A stretch of DNA of 64,000 nucleotides from Dryas octopetala. Lineage: Eukaryota > Streptophyta > Magnoliopsida > Rosales > Rosaceae. The stretch covers positions 8,990,001 through 9,054,000 of the forward strand of contig OY992838.1 in assembly GCA_963921425.1 (NCBI GenBank). The letters run 5' to 3'. The notes under the pieces were generated by a model that was not told the DNA's origin, made no database searches, and saw only the letters and a program-made list of their open reading frames with translations. Positions 12,157 through 24,240 of this stretch are shown one piece after another (positions within the stretch are counted from its first letter, which is position 1; every line of letters begins with the position of its first letter). The position numbers and the translations under genes were made by a program.

Positions 12157-12169
12157 TATATATATATAT

Positions 12170-13260
12170 GGCTTAATTATCGATTTACCACCCAAAACTG
12201 TAACTCATTTCCACTTTATCACCTGAAAGTTTTTTTGTTCCAGATTACCACATATAACTTACATTTATGTCTCATTTTACCTTGTTTTGTCAATAATTCC
12301 GTTAAAAATAATAACCTGGTCGTTAATGCTGACGTGGCGCGCTATATGTGCGCCACGTGTCATATCTTTTCTTTTATTTTCAGATTTTTTTATTCTTCTA
12401 TTTTTATAAACTTTGAAAATTAATTAAAAATAGCTCCGAACTCATAAAAATACACGAAAAATTCTTATGGACTCGTCTTGACTAGCACTAATTTACTATA
12501 AGGTTAAATTACCAATTTTCCCTCTAAAAATTTCCAAAAATTTAGAAAGTCCAAATTTATTTCTAAAAAATTAAAATAAATTTCCCTCTATTAAATAAAT
12601 TCTAGAATTTTCTTAAACTCTTGGACAAATTCTCAAAAATATTTTGAAAATTACCAAAGCCTGTTTTAGAGAATTATTTTGAGACTTTACATAAATTCTA
12701 GAATTTTTCTAGAATTTATTTTCCTCTAAGACCGAGAGGTCTTTTGGGTAGCAAGTGTTCACAAGAAAGGTATTGTTAGTTTTTAGAAGATTAACGGTGC
12801 AGACCTCATATTTTTTGGAGTTCGGGAGATTATCCTATGAATTTCTAAAGAGTTTAGAATATTTTAATTTTCTAGAAATAAATTTGGACTTTCCAAATTT
12901 TTTAGAAATTTTTAGTGGGAAAATTGGCATTTTGACCTCATAGTAAATTAGTACTAGTAAAGACAAGTCAGTAGGAATTTTCCGTGTATTTTTTAAGTTC
13001 GGAACTATTTTTAATTAATTTTCAAACTTTATAAAAATAAAAAAATCAGAAAATACAAGAAAAGATGTAACATGTGGCCCACATCCAGCGCGTTACGTCA
13101 GCATTAACAGCTAGGCCATCATTTTTAATGAAATTGTTGACGGAACAAGGTAAAATGAGACACGGATATAAGTTACAGGTGGTAATCTGAGACAAAAAAA
13201 CTTTCAGGTGGTAAAGTGGGAATGAGTTACAGTTTTGGGTGGTAAATCGATAATTAAGCC
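12170..13260. mobile_element. Long-TIR MITE of the GGCTTAATTATCG family, copy 1
   Basis: A 1.09-kb element whose arms of about 260 bp are inverted repeats: the left end GGCTTAATTATCGATTTACC mirrors TAAATCGATAATTAAGCC on the right. Each arm carries a CTGACGT(G)G-type word. Both ends abut TATATATA. The middle is AT-rich with repeated TTCTAGAATTT words. Two short open frames in it (12235-12423 and 12755-12943, plus) are also found in copy 2 at 60428-61499. They mirror DNA similarity and show no known domain. Confidence 0.8.
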
Positions 13261-13765
13261 TATATATATATTTTAAGTTTTATTGGGAAAAAATGAGTTC
13301 TAAATTGAAAGTTTAGGAAATTTTTTTTCTAAGCTTGGTGTGGAGATTAAATATTTGGGCATATATAGTAATACTTCTCATTTGCCCTCAAAGTAACAAA
13401 ATGGTGCCAAGCAAATCCTAGAGGAAGAGAGAGACTTTCAATTGATTAATTGTGAACAAATATTGAGCCTGTAATTCTACAAAGCTGTGGTTTACAATGA
13501 CAAAGGTGTCTGGTGTATGTGTATCGACTACAAAAATCCAACACATAACTACAGAATTTTTTAACCTATAAGGCTGACAAATCACTTTGATGTTTGAAGC
13601 TTCATGGTTCATGCCACCAGGAGCCCAAAAACCCCAGAGAGTGATGGCTACGGTTCTCTTGTATTTCCAAACTTAATCTGAGATAAATAGACAGGTCCGG
13701 GGGAGACGTGTACCATTGATATTTAACATATAGAAAAGTACCATTGATGGTGTATAAGCTCTCAG
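13261..13765. other. Intergenic region and 3' UTR of the At4g37920-like gene
   Basis: The first ~120 bp after the MITE are AT-rich and featureless. About 13420-13765 is probably the 3' UTR of the minus-strand gene. No other feature was seen. Confidence 0.4.
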
Positions 13766-16611
13766 TCACATGAACTTGTTTTCGACTAACTTCTTCAGGT
13801 CCTCTAGTTTTTTAATGATCTTTGGATTCATCAGGTCCCTTGCTTCCCTTATTAGAGTGCCTTCCCTGCTGAAATGATAAGCATCCACAATAGCCTTCAT
13901 CCAGGTGTGAAGTTTCTCTGGGGTCCTGAGATAACATAATAAGAAAATAAAAAGAGTGTAAATGAGCTTTGAAAAACCATGCACAAATAAGAGTAATTGA
14001 GTTCCTGATGCACACGTGAAGAGGTTATCTACATCCTTCCCTTCAAGTTCCTCTCCCGGGGTAAATGCATCTTGTAAGGCAGACAGACGCTCCTCAGGAT
14101 CCTCAATTGTGAGAAGATATTTAAGTATCCGAATTTCTTTTGGCATGAGCCTCTGAAGATTACCTCTTGCAGTCACATATAAATGATATAATATGTCTTT
14201 CACCTACTCACCAAAAAAAATCATAAAATTAGCAGCATTTCACTACCAAACAAATGAAATTGTAGCTTAACTAGCCTCTGTGTCAAAGTTAAAACTATAA
14301 TTATTTGAGATGACTTTCTTGTCTCTAGTTTATCCATATGAATGACTTGGTTTGCCATAATAGTGATGCAACAGCTTATCTATAATTATAGAAAGACGAG
14401 TATTTCTGAGGCAAGCTATCATCTTACCTCATCTTTCATCATGTTCGACTCTTTGGCAGCTGACCAAGCTTTTGTAATCATCATCACCAATGTTGAGTCG
14501 AGTTGATTTTTCTCAGCCAAGTGGTCTATCTTCCTACAAGCAGCATCAATAGAAGGAGAGTTGATAATATCTTGGAATTTCAACTCTGCAGCATTCAGTG
14601 CTTCAATGCTTTCGGTTGCAGAATCATAGGCCTGTACGGCAGCCAAGCACGTATTTCCAATACTTGCCAAAGCTAGTCAAACAAAAAAGAAATTTTATCA
14701 GTTTTACCCACAATGTAATGGTTAAGAAACGTTTAGAGATGGTTGCATTTTCAGGCCTAGACAGTTTAATGGCTCACTTCTTGCCCCGCAAGGTTAGCCT
14801 CAGTTCCAGTTTAATGGCTTGGTTCCCCTTTCAGGCTTAATTTTAGCTAAAAAAAATCCAGAACGAAAGCCATGCATGGATCTATATGGCTAAAAGTTAT
14901 TGCCACACAATTATGGTCATGTGATACTTTTGTTTCTTCAAGAAAAAAAAAAAAACTCAGAAATCAGATGTTTTTTGTAAAGCATAACATATTAACAAGT
15001 CTTAGCTGGCACTGCATCTATGCAAGTAACACTACTTAAGTCAATCAGATCGGACTGCACAGCCGATTAGAATTTGAACAGAGGTGCACATGCTTTTAAA
15101 TGAAGGGAAGCAAATATTTTTTTTCTTTTAAATGTATATTAAATTATACTAATGCCGAGGCTCAACCCTAATTGGGAAAAAGGCAAGGACGTTGGTGATT
15201 CAATGATGCTTATCATGCTTAAAGGAAAAGACAAACAATGTGTTAATTATATAATGGACATCTTTAGCAAAACTGAATAACTGACTGATGGATACATCAT
15301 AAGTATTATAAACAGCTCACCAGTTTGCTCTGTTGGATTGTCGTAATAGGATTCGACAACAGTATGAAGATGCACGAAAAATTCTTTTGTGAAATCTTTG
15401 CGACGTCTGGAAACTATTTCAGTAATTTCTGATGGAGTGCCTCTAATGACTTCAAGAAGTGCATTGTGTCTTTGCACATCTTCATCAATCTGTAAGAGAG
15501 AAGCACCCAAACACTGTTAGTTTAACAGAAAACTCAAACAAATCATTAGAAAATAACCTACAATCAAGGTTTACTCACCTATACACCAAAGGGTAAAAAA
15601 AAATTTCTATTCACATGTAAGGATATACTATACCTGAATAAAAGACATTTAAGCAATGAAGCTCATATTTTGAATTGTTAGACCTACCTCTTTCAATTTC
15701 CTCCCAAGCCGGAGTAGCTTATGCTTCATTCCAGGATCATCCTCCTTATCTGCTCGGTCCTGACATTGCTTAAAGAAATGAGGCCGGATATCATCCCATT
15801 CCTTACTGAAAGCTAATAACCTTCTCCAGTCAGTTGGAGTGGGCTTGTCGACCATGAAAACCTCAATAAGCTTGTCGCATATTCGGGTCATTTTGTGGTC
15901 ATCCAAGCCCTCAACGCCCCCTTTCTGCTCCCCCTCTTCACCATCTCCTCTGGCTCCATCTTGAACCAGTGTGGGATTAGAAGAATCAGAAACAGACAAC
16001 TCTTCCCCACTAGAACAATCATTTGGCACTGCAGTTGTATCACCAACAGTAGCAGCAGCAACAACAGAAGACCGCCATAACCTGACTGGTTTGACTAGTA
16101 ACTGACAACCTAACAGTTCATAACAGCTATCTGTTACACAGTGTCACAGTGACTTCAAAACAGCAACAAGCAACCTCAACCCAGATGCAACAAAGGTTCC
16201 TTCTAAGAAATTAACATGGTATTTCCCAATTCCTCTGATGCTTCTTGGACACAAAATATATATATGTTTTCAATTCCTAATTTGAAAATTTTCATAAACA
16301 GGCTTTGATACCATAGAAAGAGGCTATGGGCATTAAGTAAAGCACAAAAAAGACAATTACTTGTATGCTTGGTGCAAATTAACAATACCCAGTTGATGAA
16401 AAATCAAACTGAAAATGAAGGATGTAAGTTTCGACTTTCGAATGAAAGAAGCTCTAAAGTACATACCTTTGGTGCTTCTAGAAGATAGGGAAGAACTTTT
16501 AGCCGAGGTTCTGATGAAAGAGAGAGAAGATACGCGGTCACTGGTAGCGGTTTCAGGGGCTCTGAGTGGGAAAGAACAAGAGGGTTGGAGAGTGGCCGTA
16601 GAAACCTCCAT
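13766..16611 (-). CDS. Chloroplast protein, At4g37920 family ('endoribonuclease E-like')
   Basis: Six exons: 16467-16611, 15688-16085, 15321-15489, 14428-14672, 14016-14203, 13766-13925. Splice phases agree throughout and give 434 residues, near the ~427 I recall for Arabidopsis At4g37920. Residues 1-~60 are rich in Ser, Thr and Arg with few acids, as in a plastid transit peptide. An acidic linker (~residues 75-105) follows. The conserved body begins DDHKMTRICDKLIEVFMV, with other landmarks KPTPTDWRRLLAF, RRRKDFTKEFF, AACRKIDHLAEKN and MPKEIRILKYLLTIEDPEER. The end is helical and lysine-rich. Some databases label the family RNase E-like, but I see no S1 or catalytic RNase E motif, so the activity is unknown; a structural or RNA-associated stromal role is only a guess. 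The last intron is 90 bp and stop-free in frame. An out-of-frame ATG lies 17 bp upstream of the chosen start. Confidence 0.8.
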
Positions 16612-18680
16612 AGAAGAATTTGCGCCAAATTAATTTGTTTGTCTGAGAGAGGGAGGGAATGGGATTCTAGTGACGGTGCTTTACCGGCGAGTGAGTCAGT
16701 GACTAAACGAAACGCAGATTTTAGTGCACCCTACTCTAACAAATTTGACAAATTCTATTTCCACCCCAAAAAAAGAAAACAATTTGCACAACCACATTTT
16801 CTTTTAATTCTTTTTTTTTTTTCAACATTGAAAAGAAAAATAGCATTACACCAATAATTAGTTGGTTCGTTCCTAAGAGTTTGTCAAGGCCTAAAGAAAA
16901 TGGTCAAACCAATCATAGTTAAAGGAAAAGTTTCACATATTGTCAAAGACTCAAACGGTTTCGACAGACTTTTCGTATGAATATGTCAATTTTTTATAAT
17001 TTTTTTTTTTTGACCAAGGAAAGAATCAAACTTATAATTTATTCCAACATTGAGATGAAAAACACTACTAAACTAACTGTTCATTGGATGCTAATTAATA
17101 TAAAAACTAGAGATTGTTCATTGGCATTTTTAGGTGAACTAAATAATCAATGAAGGTTTCACCACAGGACTACCTCTATGTGGTTCCACCTTCTATAGTG
17201 GTTTGGTGAGAGTGATAGTCATATATAGGTCTCAAATTGGCTTAAATAGAATTGAAAGCTGTAGTAGTATTGAGAGCTATAAATTTGATTAAGTGACCGT
17301 TGCTTCATAATTTATAACTTCAGTATTTATGAAAATTTTATCATTATATTTATTTTAATGGGTATTTAATATGAGTCAAATATTGAATATACTTAAATAT
17401 CTTTATTTTAATATCCAAATCAAAATTTCTCTATTTTCCAACTTGTTTTGTATTTTTTTCAGAATTTTTGAAATCTTGGATGAATTATTGGATGTTATCG
17501 GAATTAAAGTTGGATTTATGAAATCTATTTAAAGGAGTGCAAATTTTTTGGAAAAATTTAGAAGTCAAAAATTAATTTTGAAAATTCAAGAAAATAGTAC
17601 TCATACGAGTGCATAGCAATTTACGGGACGGGACATTTTTCAAATTTAGTTGATTTTACAAGTAGAAAATATTGAGAAAAATCAAAAAATAAAAATCAAG
17701 ACACATGGCGCAATTTGTGTCGTTCATCTCATGCCACCTTAACACATCTTTATGCACGTGGATTCTCCCTCTTCTCTTTTTTTTTTTTTTTTAAATTTGT
17801 GGTCCCCACACCTATGGCCCTCAACAAAACCTTTAGGTTTGGCACTCATACCCTATAGCTCTCTCATTTTTTGATCCATTGTAGATAAAGTGATACTCAT
17901 ATATGAGTTTGGCACTCAATTTTCAGGCTCACTGCGAAAAACCTTACAACTTTGATGACTATTGGACTAATCCGTGACCAAGCCAATGGAGTTGACCACT
18001 AATTTCGATAGAAAACATCTTTGTATACCTAAATTAGGAATACAACACATGAAAATGACTATACCACATAAGGATCACTTAGATGACTATACCTCTTGCC
18101 ACTCCATATTATGCTCATCTTTGGTGGAGTTGAGCAAGAAGGTCACTTAGATAACCATACCATCTCATGTAGTCATGTTATACATGCTCATTTTGGGCCA
18201 AGCGAGCATATGTATAAGGGTCACTTGGATGAATGAATGATCAAACTTCGCCCCACACCACGATAAAATAGTTACAAAATAGTGAAATAACTAAAGTTTT
18301 TTTTTTTTTAGTGGAATACAAATAACTAAAGTTGTTAATCATAAATGAAGAAGTTTGGTATTTGGTGTAACTTTTAAAAATACAAATACGCGCTCTATTA
18401 GTAAAAAATTACAAACAAAACTTAATTAAAGAAGGATGAGATAGTAAATTAAACAAATTAAATAAGAGTAAAAAGCAAATAACTGCCTAAGAGAAATAGT
18501 TTGATGTTTTGAAGTGTGGAGAAAAATTACGAGGATATTTTGAAAGCTGGCGGCTACGTTATCAAAAAAAAAAAAAAAAAAAAGCTACACTGATTTTAAT
18601 GCCCGGTTTTCTCAAACTGATATTGTCTCCGAGTTTTCTGGTTCTTTGTTTCGCGGGATTTTCAAATTGCAGAATAGGCA
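16612..18680. other. Intergenic region with divergent promoters
   Basis: It separates the minus-strand plastid gene from the plus-strand PPR gene. About 16612-16720 is probably the 5' UTR and promoter of the former. The rest is AT-rich with T-runs at about 16810, 17780 and 18300 and an A-run at 18565-18583 shortly before the PPR start. No gene, long inverted repeat or recognisable transposon was seen. Confidence 0.5.
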
Positions 18681-20534
18681 ATGCTTTCGCCGACTTTCCT
18701 GCCACCACGTATTGGTCTCAATCTTCACCAACAACCACCTCCTCTAGTCTATGTTCAACCACCAAAACAAAGAAAGCATTCAAATTCAAATTCAAGGACC
18801 AGTAATCACAAAACCCCGAGGATTTTTCGTTGCTTTTCTTGCGGAAAACCATCTTCTACATACAATTTTCAGGATTTAAGCTCCAGCGAAAACCCAGATG
18901 CCGAATTCTCTGGTACTCAACCACTGAGCCAAAGCTTAAGACCCTATTTGATTGCGCTTTGGCTTCGGTCTTGTCGTAGTCTAAAAGAAGTGAGAAGAGT
19001 GCATGCTATTGTTTTGAGGTGTTTAGCGAACCCTATTACGTATGTTTTTAATAATTTGATTTCTGCTTATTTAGCGTTTCGGGAGTTAGTCGATGCTCGT
19101 AATGTGTTTGACAAAATGACGGCTAGGAATGTTGTTTCTTGGACCGCCATTATTAATGGGTACTTGAACTTCGGTTTGGATGATGAAGCGTTGGGTTTGT
19201 TTGGTGATGCTATTGATGATGGGATTCAACTGAATGGCAAGATGTCTGTGTGTGTGTTGAATCTGTGTAGTAAGAGGTTAGATTATGATATTGGGAGGCA
19301 AATCCATGCTGGGGTTGTGAAAGGTGGTTGGAGCAACTTGATTGTTGACAGTGCTGTTGTTAAGTTATATGCGCAATGTGGGGACCTGTCGAGTGCTTTT
19401 CGCGCATTTGATCAGATGCCAAAGTGGGATGTAGTTTGTTGGACAACTATGATAACTGCTTGTTCCCAACAAGCGCATGGACAGGAGGCTTTTTCGCTGT
19501 TCTCGCAGATGTTGAGTGATGGGTTTTCCCCAAATGAGTTTACTGTGTGTGGTGTTCTCAAGGCTTGTGGGGAAGAGAAGGAATTGGGATTTGGGAGACA
19601 GTTACATGGTGCCATAGTTAAGAGGATTTACAAGAATGATATTTTCATAGGCACTTCTCTGGTTGATATGTATGCAAAATGCGGGGAGATTGAAGACTCA
19701 AGAAACGTATTTGATGGAATGAGGAATAGGAACACAGTTACATGGACATCTATTATAGCAGGGTATGCTAGGAAGGGTCTCAGTGAAGAGGCCATATACC
19801 TCTTTCAAGTAATGAAGAGGCGAAACATATTTGTCAATAACTTGACCATTGTAAGCATTCTCAGAGCTTGTGGCTCCATTAGAGATTCACTGATGGGGAG
19901 GGAAATTCATGCACAGATAGTCAAGAACTCAATCGAAACCAATTTATACTTGGGGAGTACTCTGGTGTGGTTCTACTGTAGGTGTGGGGAGTATTCTACT
20001 GCCACAAAGGTCCTCCAACAAATGCCTCTTAGAGATGTTGTATCGTGGACTGCCATCATTTCTGGCTGTGCACAGCTTGGGCATGAGCCTGAAGCTCTTG
20101 AGTTCTTGAAAGAAATGATGGAGGACGGGGTGGAGCCCAATGCGTTTACTTATTCATCCGCTTTGAAAGCATGTGCTCAGCTGGAAACGGTTCAGCAGGG
20201 GAAATTGATTCACTCCTCTGCGAATAAAAGTCCTGCCCTGTCTAATGTGTTTGTGGGTAGTGCTTTGATTTATATGTATGCAAAGTGTGGCTATGTAACG
20301 GAGGCATTTCAAGTTTTTGACAGCATGCCAGAACGGAATTTGGTTTCTTGGAAGGCTATGATTGTGGGTTATGCAAGGAATGGTCTCTGCCAAGAGGCTT
20401 TGAAGCTCATGTATCGGATGCGAGCAGAGGGTTTTGAGGTCGATGATTACATCCTTGGAACTGTTCTCACTGCATGTGGAGATATGGAGTGGGATATGGG
20501 CCCTTCATTTGAGTGTAGCTTGCAGTCCAGTTGA
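18681..20534 (+). CDS. SEL1: Plastid PLS-class PPR protein, SEL1/PDM1-like
   Basis: A single-exon gene of 617 residues, the length I recall for Arabidopsis At4g18520 (SEEDLING LETHAL 1/PIGMENT-DEFECTIVE MUTANT 1). The first ~60 residues are rich in Pro, Ser, Gln and Arg with no acids until the body, fitting a plastid transit peptide. From about residue 100 PLS-type pentatricopeptide repeats run to the end, visible as repeated DMYAKCG- and VSWTAIISG-like blocks spaced about 100 residues apart. The protein ends soon after a last partial repeat (VLTACGDMEWD) with no E, E+ or DYW domain, as in SEL1. That family is needed for plastid gene expression, with accD editing and rpoA transcript processing reported. 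It binds RNA in the chloroplast. An overlapping frame at 18509-18805 is not a gene. Confidence 0.85.
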   Translation: MLSPTFLPPRIGLNLHQQPPPLVYVQPPKQRKHSNSNSRTSNHKTPRIFRCFSCGKPSSTYNFQDLSSSENPDAEFSGTQPLSQSLRPYLIALWLRSCRSLKEVRRVHAIVLRCLANPITYVFNNLISAYLAFRELVDARNVFDKMTARNVVSWTAIINGYLNFGLDDEALGLFGDAIDDGIQLNGKMSVCVLNLCSKRLDYDIGRQIHAGVVKGGWSNLIVDSAVVKLYAQCGDLSSAFRAFDQMPKWDVVCWTTMITACSQQAHGQEAFSLFSQMLSDGFSPNEFTVCGVLKACGEEKELGFGRQLHGAIVKRIYKNDIFIGTSLVDMYAKCGEIEDSRNVFDGMRNRNTVTWTSIIAGYARKGLSEEAIYLFQVMKRRNIFVNNLTIVSILRACGSIRDSLMGREIHAQIVKNSIETNLYLGSTLVWFYCRCGEYSTATKVLQQMPLRDVVSWTAIISGCAQLGHEPEALEFLKEMMEDGVEPNAFTYSSALKACAQLETVQQGKLIHSSANKSPALSNVFVGSALIYMYAKCGYVTEAFQVFDSMPERNLVSWKAMIVGYARNGLCQEALKLMYRMRAEGFEVDDYILGTVLTACGDMEWDMGPSFECSLQSS

Positions 20535-22755
20535 TCTATTTGCCTGAGATGTCTACCCGGATCAGATATATACCCACTATATGCAGTGTATATAAAGCTG
20601 AATTAATGGGAGTAACCCAATGTCAAGCTTGAACTGCCATGGGGGGGTCCAGATTTGCTAACTTGTTGTCCAAGTGATATGGCCTTAGCCTTTTCTTCAG
20701 AATTATGCGAATGTTACCGTGCTAGAGGCCCTTGGAAATACTGAACTCTGTGGATGTGAGCAATTAGAATGGAGAATGTAGCACTGTTCATTGTAGCTAT
20801 GTAAATATACATTCAGTTTAAGAAGCCCTTGTATTTTATAAGATGTACGAAACTCTTCTGAATATGATCTGCTTTTTCCGAAATTCTTCTTTGTTTAGTC
20901 ACCCTGAATAAAGGATAGACTTTTTGAGTTTCCACAATTCCACGTATACGTGGGTTGATCACAAGTTTCCTGAAGCATGAGCAGGAAGCTTGTGACAGTG
21001 GTGTGGGACCTGCATACCTTGTGACCAAATAAGTCCTTACTCTGTATTTTCTCGATTTCAAGCCAAAATTCACTTTTTTTTTTTTTCAGGTGAAAAGCCC
21101 TTATGTTGCAGATTCTAATTGCTCTGACTTTGATGCTTTCGTTTGGAAAAAGTCGGAAAGAAAAAATCTGGTTATATGCTCTCAGCTGCCTATAAGTTAA
21201 CATGCAAAACAGCATGACTAGGACTAAACCCAAATCCCTAATGACATGAAGTGCAATGATGAGAGACGTGTGACTGACATATGGCGATTGCTCAAATTAA
21301 AACTAGACATTAAACTGGAATATGGTTCAAACTAAAGGGATAAAAAATTATCTAAATGAGAAGAGTAAAAGATAAAGTGAATCCGTAACACTTTTTGAAA
21401 AAATTATTATGTATAACTATTTTTTAAAGTGAGTAGAATTATATCTACCATTTATAACATTTGAATATATATTACCGGTTATGATTGAACAAGCAAAAAT
21501 AAGGACAAGAGATGGATTTATGACCAATGAGATTTCTATAATAATCTTCCGTGTGAGCACCAACCAGATTCAGATTCTCTCCTAATCACCTTCCTAATCT
21601 TTTAATCTTGATCATCTATTAATATTGTATGGCTAGTAAATAAGTTCTTTTTTTTTTTTCTTAATTATACTACACCAAAACTACGTTGTTTTGGTTCAAA
21701 CCTAACATTTTTCATCTATCCCTCTCTTCTTTGATGGGTCGGCAAGTGCTGCACCCAATTTTTTTTAATCACCCAATTTTACTACAACAAATTTTCAAAC
21801 TGAACACGTTTTGGTTGACTTTTTAAGAAATTATGAAGCACTTCTAAGGGCTTTTGCATTAAGCATTTAGAATTTTTATAAACATTTGTATATGCTTATG
21901 AGCAATAGTGCTTACAGTAAAAACGCTACTAAGTATAAGCGCTTTTTAAAAAGCAATGCTAAACATGCCCTAATTTTTCAAGAGTCCAACTGCTCTATTT
22001 TCCCATATGAGATTGGGTCACCAAATAACCAATTGGCTCTATATTTCTTACTGTAAATAAACTTCTCAAACACTTGCCCCAACCAAACCATAGACAATAT
22101 CAAGACTAATCTTTTCTTACATGAATTTCAAACTCAAACGGGTGATGGAAAATAAATAAATAAATAAAGATTAGATGTAGCACTTGCCGAATTGGTGGGT
22201 CATGGTGGAGAATTTTTTCAATATAATCGATAGACCACCACATGGTATAACTAATCTAACGTGTAAGAGTATTATTGAACAATATGTTTATATTAGTAAG
22301 TACAGTATTAATAACATCTACCGATATTATGACACATATATTGTTTACTACACGTGATTGTTTGCCCATTATATTTCTAAATTTTCATAAGTCCCTCAAT
22401 TTTTAACTATGAGAGTAACATATGAGAAATGTTAGGTTTGTACTAAAATGACGTAGTATTGGTGTGGTATGATTAAAAAAACATAAAATATTAATAGATG
22501 GTTAGAAATTTAGAATTACAAAATTAGGATAGTGAGTATGAGAGAGTGGTTAGGAGAGGATCGACCAATTCCTCTAAGGCTCTAATAATTCAATTAGGTA
22601 GGTACGAACCAATCTACAAGAACAAAATGGTAATTTAACCTTAAAATTATGATTTAAAAAATTAAATGTAAATTATGTAATGATATTTGTGTCATAAAAA
22701 ATGAGTTATTTGGAATAAGATTTCATTAAAAAGGAAAAAAATCTTATCCAACCCA
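20535..22755. other. Intergenic region downstream of the PPR gene
   Basis: About 20535-20850 is probably the 3' UTR of the PPR gene. At about 21785-21970 there is a degraded fragment with GAAGCACTTCTAAG- and AAGCGCTTTTTAAA-type words like those in the element at 10188-10977. The rest is AT-rich and no gene was seen. Confidence 0.45.
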
Positions 22756-24240
22756 CACGTATAAAAGGACTGGGTCGAAAGTCCAAACCCACTCCGCACT
22801 CTTTTAATTTCATTTGTCAGCCCACGGGACTTCCCGCTTCGCTGCGCCTCTCTCTTCCCTCTGAAAATCGCGGTTTCATTTCAATCTCCTTCAATGCCAT
22901 CTCTGTAACTCCTCCAGATCTTTCTCCATTTCCACTCTTCTTCTTCTTCTCTCTCTCAGCTCCTCTCAGATCTGTGAGATTCCTCTGTCATTTTCTCTGT
23001 TTGCTTGATGAAATTCTCAGTTGATTTCTGTAATAATTCGTATTTCGTAGCGTTAATTCTATAATTGGGTGCTAATTCACTTTTTTACCTGTTTGTTTAC
23101 TGAGAAAATGGAGGTGATCAGGAAGGAAAGTCATTTATACTTTACCCTCTCCCTCGCTCCTTCTCTGTTTGGTCAAACAGTTGAAAATTCCCCTTCGCTC
23201 AATGGATGGTGAAGGTTTTTAGTACTTGTCATTTTTGGGGTTCTTGTTTTTGTATATATTCTAACAATTTTTGAATCATTTTCACCTGTTTATTGGGCAC
23301 TGATCTTTCTCGTGGGCTAAAAATATGACTTACCTGTAAGACTGTAACCAGTTGAGTTCAATTGAACTCTGGGTTGTGGACTTTTTTCTTGATTGCTTAC
23401 TTTTGTCTTGTTTACACTACTGAGTTTAGGTAAGGTTCAAGCATGGCCCTTTCATATTATTGTGGATGAATGCAAGCATGTCATATCATGTGTATCTCTT
23501 TGGTTTTTTTATGTTGGTAGCATCTGGCCCAATTGGGTACACTGGTATTTGCTTTTAGTATCTTGCTGCGTTAGGAACTTAGGATTGACTTTCATGTGTA
23601 TGCCTGTATTTTCAAAAGGAAGCAATAATTCTTTGGTGTCGGGAAAAATATATATCAACATAATCAGTGAAGGAACTAGTTTAGATTATGGCTGGTACTT
23701 CATGTAGAAAACAAAATCTAACCTGAATAGGTATTCTCTTGCCCATTGAGTTTGATAGCTCCTTTTGCTGTTCAATCAACTAATGTTATCATGTTGCCAT
23801 GTATGAAGGCCATTGCTTAGCTTCGACTGAGTGATGTTTACTTAGACAAGGAATCCATTGGTATTGCATAAGGATTGGTGGTTGGCAACCAGGAACTGCA
23901 TACAAATTTTGTGTTTGGTGAAGTTTTGATAAGTTGTTTTGTGAATGTATAAAATTTATTCTGTAGTACCTGATAACAATGTTGCTAGAATTGTTGGTTG
24001 CAAGTATTTTATTTTATTTTCAGTTTTTTAATGAATTAGGAGTTTACAAACTGTAATTTTATTACAGTATTAGTTTATCTATATCATTCAACAATGATCA
24101 GCTCTGCAAGTTATGACAGTGAAAAGTTATTTTTTAAACCATTGCAGGAACGTGCATAGATTCATTGAAAGTTCACAGTCTACCAATTCCAGGGTTGTCT
24201 TTTAATGATTTAGTGCTTGAACTTTATTCTTGCCGGCCTC
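22756..24240 (+). promoter_or_regulatory. TATA box, pyrimidine-rich leader and leader intron of the GRX-DEP-DUF547 gene
   Basis: TATAAAAGG at 22760-22768 is a good TATA box, placing the transcription start near 22790. A TC-rich patch (22920-22970) follows, as in many plant core promoters. A donor (GTGAGA at 22974) and an acceptor (TTGCAG ending at 24150) would remove a leader intron of about 1.2 kb. An in-frame TAG at 24211 fixes the first usable ATG at 24241. The donor choice is tentative. Confidence 0.55.

Noticed and set aside
12755..12943. 62-codon frame as a small gene
   Set aside because: It lies inside a MITE, includes inverted-repeat DNA and has no known domain; its twin at 60727-60915 reflects element similarity.
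18509..18805. 98-codon frame overlapping the PPR start
   Set aside because: It runs through an A-run of variable length and is out of frame with the PPR gene.
24217..24240. TTG start upstream of the glutaredoxin protein
   Set aside because: A stop at 24211 precedes it and the ATG at 24241 fits; nuclear plant genes rarely use TTG.
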